NCBI GenBank assembly: GCA_018057825.1
Contig: JAGPCY010000030.1
Coordinates: 56,855-120,854 of the forward strand
Direction of reading: 5' to 3'
From: Kofleriaceae bacterium
GTDB taxonomy: Bacteria; Myxococcota_A; Polyangia; Haliangiales; Haliangiaceae
Length of the DNA stretch: 64,000 bases
The position numbers were made by a program, and so were the translations under genes. The notes under the pieces are model-generated. The model had not been told where the DNA came from. It was given only the letters and a program-made list of their open reading frames with translations, and made no database searches. Each line of letters starts with the position of its first letter. Positions within the stretch are counted from its first letter, which is position 1. Shown one piece after another: positions 19,872 through 27,899 of the stretch.

Positions 19872-20612
19872 TCACCGCCGGGTCGGTCCGCGGGTCGCGC
19901 TCGCCACACAGCGGGCGGCGGCGGTCGCCTCGCAGCCGTTGAGGCCGGCGCCCCACGCGGCGTTGGCCTCGATCACGATCGATCGGCGGTCTGCGAGGCG
20001 TCCGACATCGAGCACGCACGGCGAGGGCACCACCGAGGCCTTCGCGGCCTCCGTCGCCAGCGCGCGCGCCGCGGCCAGGTCGGCAGCGCTGGCCACGCCC
20101 TCGTAGCAGGCGAGGGTCACGACCTCGCCGTCCAGGATCCAGCACCGCACCTCGGCCTCGAGCGCCACGACCTCCGAGATCAGGAGCGACGTATCGCCGG
20201 GCAGCCCGTGCGCACCGGCGCCGAGGTCGCCGACCGACGCGTACACCTGCGAGCGGATGAGCTTCGGCACCAGCGTCTTCACGAACGCCGGGTAGGTCAC
20301 GGTATCGGCCTCGGCCAGCGTGAGCGCGCGAACCGCACGCCCGAGGAGCCGCCGATCGAGCCGCAGCAACAGATCGTCAGCGGGCGACACCAACGTGAGC
20401 CCGAGCTTGAGCGCGAGCACCTGACAGTAGGTATCCGCGCCGTAGACCGCCACGGTCGCGGCGTCGAGCGACGGCGGGTCCCAGAACCGCCCGAGGCGCA
20501 GCACCTCACCGCCGGCCTCGGCCCACGCCGACGCCACCGCGTCACGCTCGAGGTCAGGCTTGTCGGTCAAGACCAACGTACGTCCACGAACGTCGAGCTC
20601 GCGGCCAGTCAT
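19872..20612 (-). CDS. ATP-grasp domain protein
   Basis: 246 residues from ATG 20612. The C-terminal segment IVIEANAAWGAG has the ATP-grasp metal/nucleotide signature (acidic residue, Asn, then a Gly-rich turn), preceded by lysine-bearing strands (FVKTLVPKLIRSQVY) and WILDGEVVTLACYEG. This architecture resembles the DUF4343-type ATP-grasp proteins, which ligate an unknown carboxylate to an amine. No peptide substrate gene of a RiPP type is seen next to it. It is in the same direction as the secretin-like gene, 52 bases upstream of it. Confidence 0.65.
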   Translation of the reverse strand: MTGRELDVRGRTLVLTDKPDLERDAVASAWAEAGGEVLRLGRFWDPPSLDAATVAVYGADTYCQVLALKLGLTLVSPADDLLLRLDRRLLGRAVRALTLAEADTVTYPAFVKTLVPKLIRSQVYASVGDLGAGAHGLPGDTSLLISEVVALEAEVRCWILDGEVVTLACYEGVASAADLAAARALATEAAKASVVPSPCVLDVGRLADRRSIVIEANAAWGAGLNGCEATAAARCVASATRGPTRR

Positions 20613-20660
20613 GCCGCGGGGTCGTACCGCACCCGCGTCCGCGATCGCTACCGCGTCGTG

Positions 20661-20716
20661 CGGGCCCACGCGATCGTGGCGGCCAGGGCCTCGGGCCACG
20701 GGGGGGCGGCGCGGCC
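20661..20716 (-). pseudogene. 56-bp duplicate of the 3' end of the SDR gene (left repeat)
   Basis: This stretch is identical in 55 of 56 bases to 22130-22185, which encodes the last residues of the epimerase-like gene at 22117-23088. It lies in a gap with no other gene and has no surrounding copy of that gene, so it is a remnant or a repeat generated by insertion. The single mismatch is G at 20704 against T at 22173. Confidence 0.8.
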
Positions 20717-20769
20717 AACCTCGCCCGGGCACGATCGGGAAGACGGCCCGGCCGCGACCGTCGCGGTTG

Positions 20770-21573
20770 CTACGGGCTGGGCTGCGACCGCGGTGCGGCG
20801 CTCGCGTCATCCCCGTCGATCAGGCGAAACGACCGGAGCGCCGAGTGCTTCGGGTCGACCTGGAAACGCGAGTCGGGGATCGGCGCCACGACGTCGGGCT
20901 CGTAGAACCGGAAGTGGTTCCGGTTGCCGGCAGCATCGACGAGGATCGACTCCTTCACGCGGTAGTTGGACGGATCGACGACCAGGTGCAGGGTCTTGTA
21001 CTGAGCCGACGGGACCTTGGGGAGGAGACGCAAGACCAGGTCGCCCTTGCCCCCGTAGGCACTCTTCTGCTCGAGCGCCGGCGTGAACTCGGCGCCGAGT
21101 TCGCCCGTGCCGTGGAGGAAGGTCACGGCGGTCGGCAACAGGTTCTTCTTCAGGTCCTTCTTGACGATCTGCCGGTTCTCGTAGTCGACCAGATACAGTT
21201 CGCGGCCGTTGGAGATGAAGTCCTTGGCGCGCGTGACCTTGCCGCGGCGCTTCTTGGCGAAGTACTGCCAGCGCATGCTCCCCGGCTTCTTCAGGTACAC
21301 GACGCCATCCGAGGTGTCGTTGCGACCAAAGGTGGCGTTCACGACCTCCTGGCGGAACTTGGCCGTGACTTGACCGACCTCCGCATAGAACCGCTGGACG
21401 CCAGCCATGACCTCGTCGGCCGTGGGCTCGGCGGCGACCGGCGGCGGCGCGATCTGGGCGACCTGTGGGAACAGCCCGGCGCGCGCGGCCGTCGCGGGTA
21501 CCGGCGCAGCGAGGGCCGCGGTCGACGCGACCAGCGCGATCGACGACAGGGCTAGCGCGAACGTCCTGACCAT
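20770..21573 (-). CDS. LolA-like outer-membrane lipoprotein carrier
   Basis: 267 residues with a signal peptide (MVRTF to AALAAP). The body fits LolA: MAGVQRFYAEVGQVTAKFRQE near residue 60, YLKKPGSMRWQY, FISNGRELYLVDYENRQIVKKDL, then VDPSNYRVKESILVDAAGN. LolA carries lipoproteins across the periplasm to the outer membrane, which suits a window so rich in lipoproteins. Of two adjacent ATG codons the second (21573) is chosen: it lies 6 bases after AGGAG. The C-terminus is longer than E. coli LolA and ends in a low-complexity tail. The gene lies in the segment bounded by the 56-bp direct repeats. Confidence 0.82.
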   Translation of the reverse strand: MVRTFALALSSIALVASTAALAAPVPATAARAGLFPQVAQIAPPPVAAEPTADEVMAGVQRFYAEVGQVTAKFRQEVVNATFGRNDTSDGVVYLKKPGSMRWQYFAKKRRGKVTRAKDFISNGRELYLVDYENRQIVKKDLKKNLLPTAVTFLHGTGELGAEFTPALEQKSAYGGKGDLVLRLLPKVPSAQYKTLHLVVDPSNYRVKESILVDAAGNRNHFRFYEPDVVAPIPDSRFQVDPKHSALRSFRLIDGDDASAAPRSQPSP

Positions 21574-21674
21574 CATCAGCTCCTTCGGCGAACGCGCCGT
21601 CGCAGTCGCAAGACGTTGCGAAGCACGGGCGACTCCAAGCGGCACTTCACATACCATGCCGCAAGGGGGAGAAG

Positions 21675-22046
21675 ATGATTGATTTTAAGAACGGTGTTCT
21701 CTTCAAGCTCAGACAAAGCGATGAGTACGCAGACGTCGTCAGGCAACTGCTGCTTCCCGACGAGCGCGTCGTCGGAGCATTCAAAGCCGGGCGGGACGGA
21801 GTGGTATTCACGGACCGGCGCGTGATTGCGGTCAACGTGCAAGGATTGACAGGGAAGAAGCGAGATTTCACGTCGCTGCCCTACGCCAAGGTCGCGGCGT
21901 TCTCCGTGGAGACTGCTGGCACCTTCGACCATGACGCAGAACTGGAGTTGCACCTCCCGAGCCTCGGCGCGGTGCGCTTTGAGTTCGCCGGCCAAACGAA
22001 CGTCGTCGAGCTGGCTCGACTCATCGGCGCCTTCATCTTGGTCTAG
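21675..22046 (+). CDS. bPH-domain (pleckstrin-like) protein, probably transferred
   Basis: 123 residues matching the bacterial PH domain family bPH_1: MIDFKNGVLFKL at the start, RDGVVFTDRRVIAVNVQG, LTGKKRDFTSLPYAKVAAFSVETAGTFDHDAELEL. The family is typical of Firmicutes and usually of this length. The gene uses codons unlike its surroundings (AAG/AAA, ATT, GTA and TTC mixed, visibly lower GC) and is preceded by GGGGGAGAAG eight bases before ATG. Function of the family is unclear; lipid or protein binding is assumed from the fold. With the flanking direct repeats this suggests horizontal acquisition. Confidence 0.82.
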   Translation: MIDFKNGVLFKLRQSDEYADVVRQLLLPDERVVGAFKAGRDGVVFTDRRVIAVNVQGLTGKKRDFTSLPYAKVAAFSVETAGTFDHDAELELHLPSLGAVRFEFAGQTNVVELARLIGAFILV

Positions 22047-22116
22047 CGAAGCACAGCCGCGCCCCAGCTCTACGGGGCTGCAGCGCCTTGGTCTGCCCAC
22101 AACGGCGCCAGTCACG

Positions 22117-23088
22117 TTAGCCAGCGCTTCGGGCCCACGCGATCGTGGCGGCCAGGGCCTCGGGCCACGGGGTGGCGGCGCGGCCGAAGGTGGTGCGGAA
22201 GCGGTGGTCGTCGACCTCGAAGCGATCGTCCCACTGGTAGGTCATCTCGGCGACCTCGCGCGCCAGGGGCCAGACCACGCCGAGCGAGCGCAGGAGCCAG
22301 CGCGGGACCCGGCGGATCGACAGCGGATGGCCGAGCACGCGGGCGACCTCGGCGATGAGGGCGGCGGTGGGCACGGCCGGGTTGGTGGGCAGGTGCCAGA
22401 GCTGATCGCGCGCCCGCGGATCGGTGCCGAGGGTGACCAGGCCGTCGGCGACGTCGAGGGTGTAGCTGTACGCGTGGGGCGTCGAGGGGTCGCCCAGGAC
22501 CTCGACCGTCTTGCCGGCCAGCGCGCGAGGCCAGAAGCGCTCGCCGAACACCGCGGCCAGGACCGCGCCGGGACCGATGAAGTCGCTGGCGCGGCCGATC
22601 GTGACGGCGACCCCGCGGGTGCGCGCGGCCAGCATCAGCTCCGCGGCCTCGGCGCGCAGCGCGCCCTTGCGCGAGCACGGCGCGACCGCGGTGTCCTCGC
22701 GCATCACGCCGCCCGGGGCGCGGCCGTACATGTACAGGTTGTCGAGGACGACGAGGTGAGCGCCGGCGCGCTCGGCGGCGCCGACGATGGCCCGGGTCAT
22801 GGGCAGGAGGTCCTTGGCCCACGCGGTGTAGGGCGGGTTGACGCAGTGGTAGAGCGCGTCGGCGCCGGCGGTGGCCCGGGCCAGGCCGTCGGGGTCGAGG
22901 ACATCGGCGTTGACCGGCTCGACGCCGGCGGGTAGCTCGGCGCCGAAGCGGCCGCGGCGGACCAGCCGGACGCGGTGGCCGAGGGCGTGGAGGCGAGCGG
23001 CGACCAGGGGCCCGATCTGGCCAGCGCCCAGGACGACGTGGAGCTGCGACGAGGACGACGGCGACGAGGGCGAGGACGGCGAGGTCAT
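22117..23088 (-). CDS. NAD(P)-dependent epimerase/dehydratase-like SDR
   Basis: 323 residues. An acidic/Ser-rich N-terminus is followed by the dinucleotide motif VVLGAGQIG at about residue 17, then an extended-SDR core (LYHCVNPPYTAW, VVLDNLYMYGR with Tyr of the active site, IGRASDFIGPGA). The C-terminal part has a substrate-binding region (LPTNPAVPTAALIAEVARVLG). Likely acts on a sugar nucleotide or similar substrate; the exact reaction is not clear, and the YxxxK is degenerate. It is divergent from a LysR gene 51 bases away, the usual arrangement of a regulator and its target. Its last 56 bases are duplicated at 20661. Confidence 0.8.
   Translation of the reverse strand: MTSPSSPSSPSSSSQLHVVLGAGQIGPLVAARLHALGHRVRLVRRGRFGAELPAGVEPVNADVLDPDGLARATAGADALYHCVNPPYTAWAKDLLPMTRAIVGAAERAGAHLVVLDNLYMYGRAPGGVMREDTAVAPCSRKGALRAEAAELMLAARTRGVAVTIGRASDFIGPGAVLAAVFGERFWPRALAGKTVEVLGDPSTPHAYSYTLDVADGLVTLGTDPRARDQLWHLPTNPAVPTAALIAEVARVLGHPLSIRRVPRWLLRSLGVVWPLAREVAEMTYQWDDRFEVDDHRFRTTFGRAATPWPEALAATIAWARSAG
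22130..22185. repeat. right copy of the 56-bp direct repeat
   Basis: Partner of 20661-20716, one mismatch, same orientation, 1469 bases apart. It lies within the 3' end of the SDR gene, so the right copy is the functional one. The enclosed segment holds the LolA gene and the low-GC bPH gene. Confidence 0.85.
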
Positions 23089-23139
23089 GGCGCCACGATG
23101 GGGCTTGGCGACGCGTTGCGAAACGGACATGATGGCAAG

Positions 23140-24081
23140 ATGGGCTTGCAAGATCGCAAGGCCGATCCGGCCCGCGCGGCGCGGGCCCGGGTCGAGCGAC
23201 TCGACTGGGATCTGGTCCGCGGGTTCCTGGCGGTGGCGGCGACCGGCCGGCTGGCGGCGGCCGCGCCGCGGCTGGGGGCCGACGTGTCGACGGTGAGCCG
23301 GCGCATCGAGCGCCTCGAGGCCGAGCTCGGCGTGCCGCTGTTCGAGCGCGGGGCGACCGGGATGACCTTGACCGCGGCCGGCGCGCGGCTGGTGCCGGCG
23401 GCCGAGGCGATGGCGCGGGCCCTGGGCGAGCTCGGGGTGGCCCTGGCGGCGGTCGAGGCCGAGGCGACCGGCGTCGTGCGCCTGACCGGTCCGCCGGGGG
23501 TGATCGAGACCTTCGTCGCGCCGGCGCTGCCGCGGTTCTACGCCCGCCATCCGCGGGTGGCGGTCGAGCTCGACGCCTCGGTGGGCTACGCCGACCTGAC
23601 CCGCGGCGAGGCCGACCTGGCGCTGCGGGTGGCGCGACCGGCGAGCGGCGAGCTGGTGGCGCAGCGCCTGGTGGCGACGCGCTCGCTGCCGGCGGCCAGC
23701 CCGGCCTACGCGGCGACCCTCGGCACGCTGACCGACCTGGCGGCGGCGCGCTGGATCGGCTGGGGTCATGACCTGGCGCAGATCCCCGAGGCCCGCTGGC
23801 TGGCGACCCACGTCGCGGTGGGGCCGGTCCTGCGCACCAGCTCGTTCTCGGCCCAGCTCGGCGCCGCGGCCAGCGGGGTCGGGGTCACGCTGGTCCCAGC
23901 GCCGTACCTGCCGCGCGCCGGCCTGGTGCCGGTGCGCCTGGGCCGGTCGCTGGCGCGGGCCAAGGCCGCGCTGCCGGCCGGCGAGCTGTGGCTGGTCGGC
24001 GCCGCCGCCCATCGCCGGGTGCCGCGGATCGTCGCGCTGTGGGACTTCCTCGTCGACGAGCTGACGCAGCCCTGGGCGTGA
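23140..24081 (+). CDS. LysR-family transcriptional regulator
   Basis: 313 residues from ATG 23140. The N-terminal winged helix is clear: LVRGFLAVAATGRLAAAAPRLG, then VSTVSRRIERLEAELGVPLFER as recognition helix; the substrate domain begins at about residue 100 (GVVRLTGPPGVIETFVAPALP) and has the GEADLALRVARP and FSAQLGAAASGVGVTLVP segments. It probably controls the divergent SDR gene; the 51-bp gap has TTGC...GCAA elements that could be its site. Effector unknown. An M20 peptidase gene follows after 34 bases. Confidence 0.9.
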   Translation: MGLQDRKADPARAARARVERLDWDLVRGFLAVAATGRLAAAAPRLGADVSTVSRRIERLEAELGVPLFERGATGMTLTAAGARLVPAAEAMARALGELGVALAAVEAEATGVVRLTGPPGVIETFVAPALPRFYARHPRVAVELDASVGYADLTRGEADLALRVARPASGELVAQRLVATRSLPAASPAYAATLGTLTDLAAARWIGWGHDLAQIPEARWLATHVAVGPVLRTSSFSAQLGAAASGVGVTLVPAPYLPRAGLVPVRLGRSLARAKAALPAGELWLVGAAAHRRVPRIVALWDFLVDELTQPWA

Positions 24082-24115
24082 CCGCGCCGGCCGCGCCGCT
24101 GCTATGGTGGCAGCG

Positions 24116-25453
24116 ATGTCGTTGCCGCCGCTGACCGCCGACGCCGAGGAGATGTGCGCCCACCTCTTGCGCATCGACACCACCAACCCGCCGGGCAACG
24201 AGCGCCCGGCGGTCGACTACCTGGCCGGTAAGCTGCGCGAGGTCGGCTACGACGTCACGATCCTCGAGAGCGCGCCCGGCCGCGCCAACCTGGTGACCCG
24301 CTACCGCGGCACCGGCGCCGCCGCGCCGCTGCTCCTGGCCGCGCACCTCGACGTCGTCGAGGCCGACCCGACCCAGTGGCGCCACCCGCCGTTCTCGGGC
24401 GCGATCGCCGAGGACTGCCTGTGGGGTCGTGGCGCGATCGACATGAAGAACATGGCGGCGATGAGCGTGGCGATCCTGCGCCGGCTCGCGGTCGACAAGC
24501 CGCGGCTGGCGCGCGACGTGATCTTCGCCGGGGTCGCCGACGAGGAGGCCGGCTGCGATCTGGGCTCGCGGTTCCTGGTCGAGCAGCACCCCGAGCTGGT
24601 CCGCGCCGAGTACGCGATCGGCGAGTCGGGCGGGTTCTCGCTGCACCTCGGCGACGCGACGTTCTATCCGGTCCAGGTCGCCGAGAAGGGGCTGTGCTGG
24701 GTGCGCGCGCGCTGGCGCGGCGAACCCGGCCACGGCTCGATGCCGCGGCCCGACAGCGCGGTGGTGCGGATGGCCGAGGCGGTGGCCGCCTTGGGCAAGG
24801 CTCGCTTCCCGGTCCACCCGACCGCGTACCTGCGGCAGTTCCTCGAGGCGGTCGCCGCCCGCCAGCCGGCGGTGGCGCGGCCGCTGCTCAAGCTCTTGAC
24901 CCAGCCCGAGGTCCTGGCCCGGGTGCTGCGCCTGCGCCCCGACGCCGGGGTCGCGCGCAGCCTGGGCGCGCTCCTGGCCAACACCGCGTCGCCGACCGTG
25001 ATCCGCGCCGGCGGCAAGACCAACGTGATCCCCGGGGTCGCCGAGGTCGAGATCGACGGCCGCACGTTGCCCGGGCAATCGACCGAGGATTTCCTGCGCG
25101 AGCTGCGCGCGGTGCTCGGCCCCGACGTCGAACTCGAGGTCATGAAGGCCGCGCCGCCGACCGTGACCGAGCCGATCGCCTCGCCGCTCTACGACGTGAT
25201 CGCCCGCCAGGTGGTGGCGCGCGAGCCCGACGCCACCGTGGTGCCGTACATGATCCCCGGCTTCACCGACGCCAAGTACTTCACCCAGCTCGGCGCCCGC
25301 TGGTACGGGTTCTCGCCGGTCAAGATCGAGAAGGCCTCGGGCATCAAGTTCGCCGACATGTTCCACGGCCACAACGAGCGCATCCCGATCGCCGGGCTGC
25401 ACTGGGGCACCGAGGTGCTCGACGCGGTGGTCCGCGAGTTCGCCGCGACCTGA
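24116..25453 (+). CDS. M20/M25/M40 family metallopeptidase
   Basis: 445 residues. Two-zinc hydrolase family that cleaves peptides, acyl-amino acids or similar amides. Ligands visible in order: His in LLAAHLDVVEA, bridging Asp in GRGAIDMKN, catalytic Glu pair in ADEEAG, and the last His in FHGHNERI. A dimerisation domain (EPGHGSMPRP with the conserved His) sits in the middle. The start ATG 24116 gives MSLPPLTADAEEM; an ATG 12 bases earlier is possible. No signal peptide. Closest in layout to the ArgE/DapE/CPG2-like carboxypeptidases of 430-450 residues; substrate undetermined. Confidence 0.9.
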   Translation: MSLPPLTADAEEMCAHLLRIDTTNPPGNERPAVDYLAGKLREVGYDVTILESAPGRANLVTRYRGTGAAAPLLLAAHLDVVEADPTQWRHPPFSGAIAEDCLWGRGAIDMKNMAAMSVAILRRLAVDKPRLARDVIFAGVADEEAGCDLGSRFLVEQHPELVRAEYAIGESGGFSLHLGDATFYPVQVAEKGLCWVRARWRGEPGHGSMPRPDSAVVRMAEAVAALGKARFPVHPTAYLRQFLEAVAARQPAVARPLLKLLTQPEVLARVLRLRPDAGVARSLGALLANTASPTVIRAGGKTNVIPGVAEVEIDGRTLPGQSTEDFLRELRAVLGPDVELEVMKAAPPTVTEPIASPLYDVIARQVVAREPDATVVPYMIPGFTDAKYFTQLGARWYGFSPVKIEKASGIKFADMFHGHNERIPIAGLHWGTEVLDAVVREFAAT

Positions 25454-25640
25454 CCGCGGCGGGCCCCGTGATCGAGGGCGACGGGTTCGAGGACGACGAC
25501 CTCGGGGAGGGCCGCCACGCGCCCGTGGCGAGATCCGGCGGTGCCGTCGCGACCCTCGACGCGGCCGTGAACCCGCGGTCACAGCCGGTGACCGGCGGTT
25601 GGCGATCGGCGACGGCCCGCGGCTTGCGAGAGGTCGGGCC

Positions 25641-26417
25641 ATGCGCACCAACCTCCTGCCCTCGCTCCTGCTCCTGTCGCTCCCCCTGCTCGGCGGCGCC
25701 CGCGGCGACGGCTGCGCGGCCAACTCGCGGTCGCCGGCCCCCGACGTCACCGGCTGGTGGGACGTCACCTACGACGACACCCTCGGGGTCGAGCTGACGA
25801 TCGGCGGCGCGGTCTACACCCGCGAGCTGGGGCCGGCGGGCGGCGTGATCGAGGTGACCCACGAGGGTCGGCCGCTGCGCTTTGAGCTCGATTGTCGGCG
25901 GCCCGAGGTGCTGTGCCCGAGCGAGGCCTGGCCGAGCGCGGTCCAAGCCGAGCAGCGCGACGTCGAGTTCGAGCACCGGATGTACGTGACCTTGCCGACC
26001 CAGCGCTGCACCGGCGCGCGGGTCGCGCCGGCGCCCGGCACCTGTGGCGCCGGCACCGCGAACCCGAACTGCGACGACGTGTGCACCGGCGAGGTGGTCA
26101 CCGAGTCGCGCGAGACCTTCGGCGTGATCGGCGAGGACGGCGACAGCTTCCGGCTGTATCTCGGCGCCGGCGTCGCGTCGAACGGCTGGAACTGCGCCGC
26201 CCTGGCCTGGTCGGTGGCCGACGCGACCCTGGTCACCACCGGGTCCGCCGACGACGGCGACTGGACCGCGACCGCGATGGACGGCGGGCTGGTGACGATC
26301 GGCTACGCCGGCGGCTGCCTGTGGGCCGGCGACCCGAACCTCGACGGTGAACTCGAGGCCCTGGTGACCGCGGCGAGCGTGAAGTTCACGACCGGCTTCG
26401 TCGCCGATCGGCGGTAG
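25641..26417 (+). CDS. exported Cys-rich protein of unknown function
   Basis: 258 residues starting MRTNLLPSLLLLSLPLLGG, a cleavable signal peptide, followed by GDGCAAN. The mature part opens with DVTGWWDVTYDD, a lipocalin-like or DUF-type beta start (GxW...Y), and has about ten Cys in pairs (LDCRRPEVLCP, TCGAGTANPNCDDVC). Such proteins are common and unnamed in myxobacteria. It is convergent with the Gly-rich lipoprotein gene at one base distance. Confidence 0.6.
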   Translation: MRTNLLPSLLLLSLPLLGGARGDGCAANSRSPAPDVTGWWDVTYDDTLGVELTIGGAVYTRELGPAGGVIEVTHEGRPLRFELDCRRPEVLCPSEAWPSAVQAEQRDVEFEHRMYVTLPTQRCTGARVAPAPGTCGAGTANPNCDDVCTGEVVTESRETFGVIGEDGDSFRLYLGAGVASNGWNCAALAWSVADATLVTTGSADDGDWTATAMDGGLVTIGYAGGCLWAGDPNLDGELEALVTAASVKFTTGFVADRR

Positions 26418-26418
26418 C

Positions 26419-27786
26419 TCAGCGGGTCGCGACCGCGGCGATGGTCGGCGTCGGGCTGACGATCGGCGGGGCGGGATCGAAGGACGAGCCAGCCGCGAGG
26501 TTGATGCGGATGCGGCCGAAGCCACCACCGCCGCCCGCGCCCTCGCCCATGGCCACCCCGCCACCGTTGCCGGCCGCGCGCAGGACCGAGGCGCCGCCGC
26601 CGCCGGCGCCGCAGTTGGGGCAGCTGGGCGCGACGAAGGGCGGCGACGCGCTCTCGCTCGGCAGGCCGTTGGAGGCCTGGCTGGGCGGCGTCGTGCCCAT
26701 GTGGCCCGAGCCGCCGTTGGCGACCAGGCCGCCGGTCGGGGCGACGGTGAGCGCGGCCGCCTCGAGGAGGATGCCGCCGCCCGAGCCGCCGCCGGCGCCG
26801 ACCCAGCACGGCGTGCCGGCCAGGCAGAAGATGCCGCTGGGCAGGCCGCCCGAGCCGCCGCCGCCGTTGGCGGCGATGAACGCGCCGGCGCCGACGGTGA
26901 TGCGGCCACGGGCCGAGATCTGGATCGCGCCGCCGCCGCCGCCCGCCATGTTGCGGATCTGGCCGCCGCGGCAGCCGCCGCGCAACGGCACCAGGGTGGC
27001 GGAGCCGTCGACCGCGCCGGCCCGTCCGCCCGGGGTGGCGCCGGCCGCGCCGCCGGTGCCGCCGGCCGAGCCGAAGCCGCCGCCACCGTCGCCGGAGATG
27101 TCGCTGCCGCCGTCGGTGCCGTTGCCGCCGAGGCACGCCGAGGTGCCGCCGGTGATCGAGCCAGGACCGGCGGTCGGGCCGTCAGCGCTCAGACTGACGG
27201 TGCCGGTGATCGTGACGTCGCCGTCCGACAGGATGGCGAGGGCCCGGGTGCCGCGGACGGTGATGTTGGCCGCCGACAGCGACTTGACCGAGATCGCGAA
27301 GATCTCGACCGGGGTCCCGGGCAGGGTCGTCGAGGTGACGGCGATGCCGGCGCCGCCGCCGTTGGTCACCGTGCCGGCGCTGGTGTCGATGATCGCCGTG
27401 CCGGTCAGGGTCAGGGGCTGGGCGTTGGTCGCGAGATCGAGCCGCGCCGCCAGGTTGTTCGACGGCGCTAGATCGGCGCAGCGGTTGGCGTTGAAGCACC
27501 CGAAGGCGCAGGTGGTGGTGGTCGCGGCGGTGCCGGTCGCGTTGCACGTCGACAAGGTCGAGCCGGCGCAGGTGACGGCGTTGGGCGTACACACCTGCGC
27601 CGCGTCGATGGGGGCGTCGATGGGCGCGTCGATCGCGGCGTCGACCGCGGCGTCGACCTCGGGCCCATCGATCGCCACCGCGACGTCGATCGGCGCGTCG
27701 ATCGCCGCCGGCGCATCGACCGTCGACTTGACCTCCCCGCACGCGGCGGCAGAGGACACCAAGGCGAACCACCAGAGCTTTCGCAT
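26419..27786 (-). CDS. glycine-rich lipoprotein with Asp-Ala-Pro linker
   Basis: 455 residues. Lipobox SSAAACGE near residue 16, then a 45-residue linker of repeated IDAPIDA-type units, a Cys-rich module (VCTPNAVTCAGSTLSTCNATG... CAFGCFNANRC) typical of myxobacterial surface proteins, and a long beta-rich, Gly-rich region (GGGGGFGSAGGTGGAAG; SGDGGGG) with a parallel-beta-helix look. A second Cys pair (CPNCGAGGGG) lies near the end. Probably outer-membrane-anchored and surface exposed. The linker resembles the one in the lipoprotein at 62898. Confidence 0.68.
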   Translation of the reverse strand: MRKLWWFALVSSAAACGEVKSTVDAPAAIDAPIDVAVAIDGPEVDAAVDAAIDAPIDAPIDAAQVCTPNAVTCAGSTLSTCNATGTAATTTTCAFGCFNANRCADLAPSNNLAARLDLATNAQPLTLTGTAIIDTSAGTVTNGGGAGIAVTSTTLPGTPVEIFAISVKSLSAANITVRGTRALAILSDGDVTITGTVSLSADGPTAGPGSITGGTSACLGGNGTDGGSDISGDGGGGFGSAGGTGGAAGATPGGRAGAVDGSATLVPLRGGCRGGQIRNMAGGGGGAIQISARGRITVGAGAFIAANGGGGSGGLPSGIFCLAGTPCWVGAGGGSGGGILLEAAALTVAPTGGLVANGGSGHMGTTPPSQASNGLPSESASPPFVAPSCPNCGAGGGGASVLRAAGNGGGVAMGEGAGGGGGFGRIRINLAAGSSFDPAPPIVSPTPTIAAVATR

Positions 27787-27899
27787 GGCCGTACGATACG
27801 CACCGATACGCGGGCCGATCAAGCCGCACGCTCCGCCCGGCCCGACCGCGGTGCCAGACGATGTCGCCGCGATCACGCTCGCTCCGGTACGCTCGCGCG

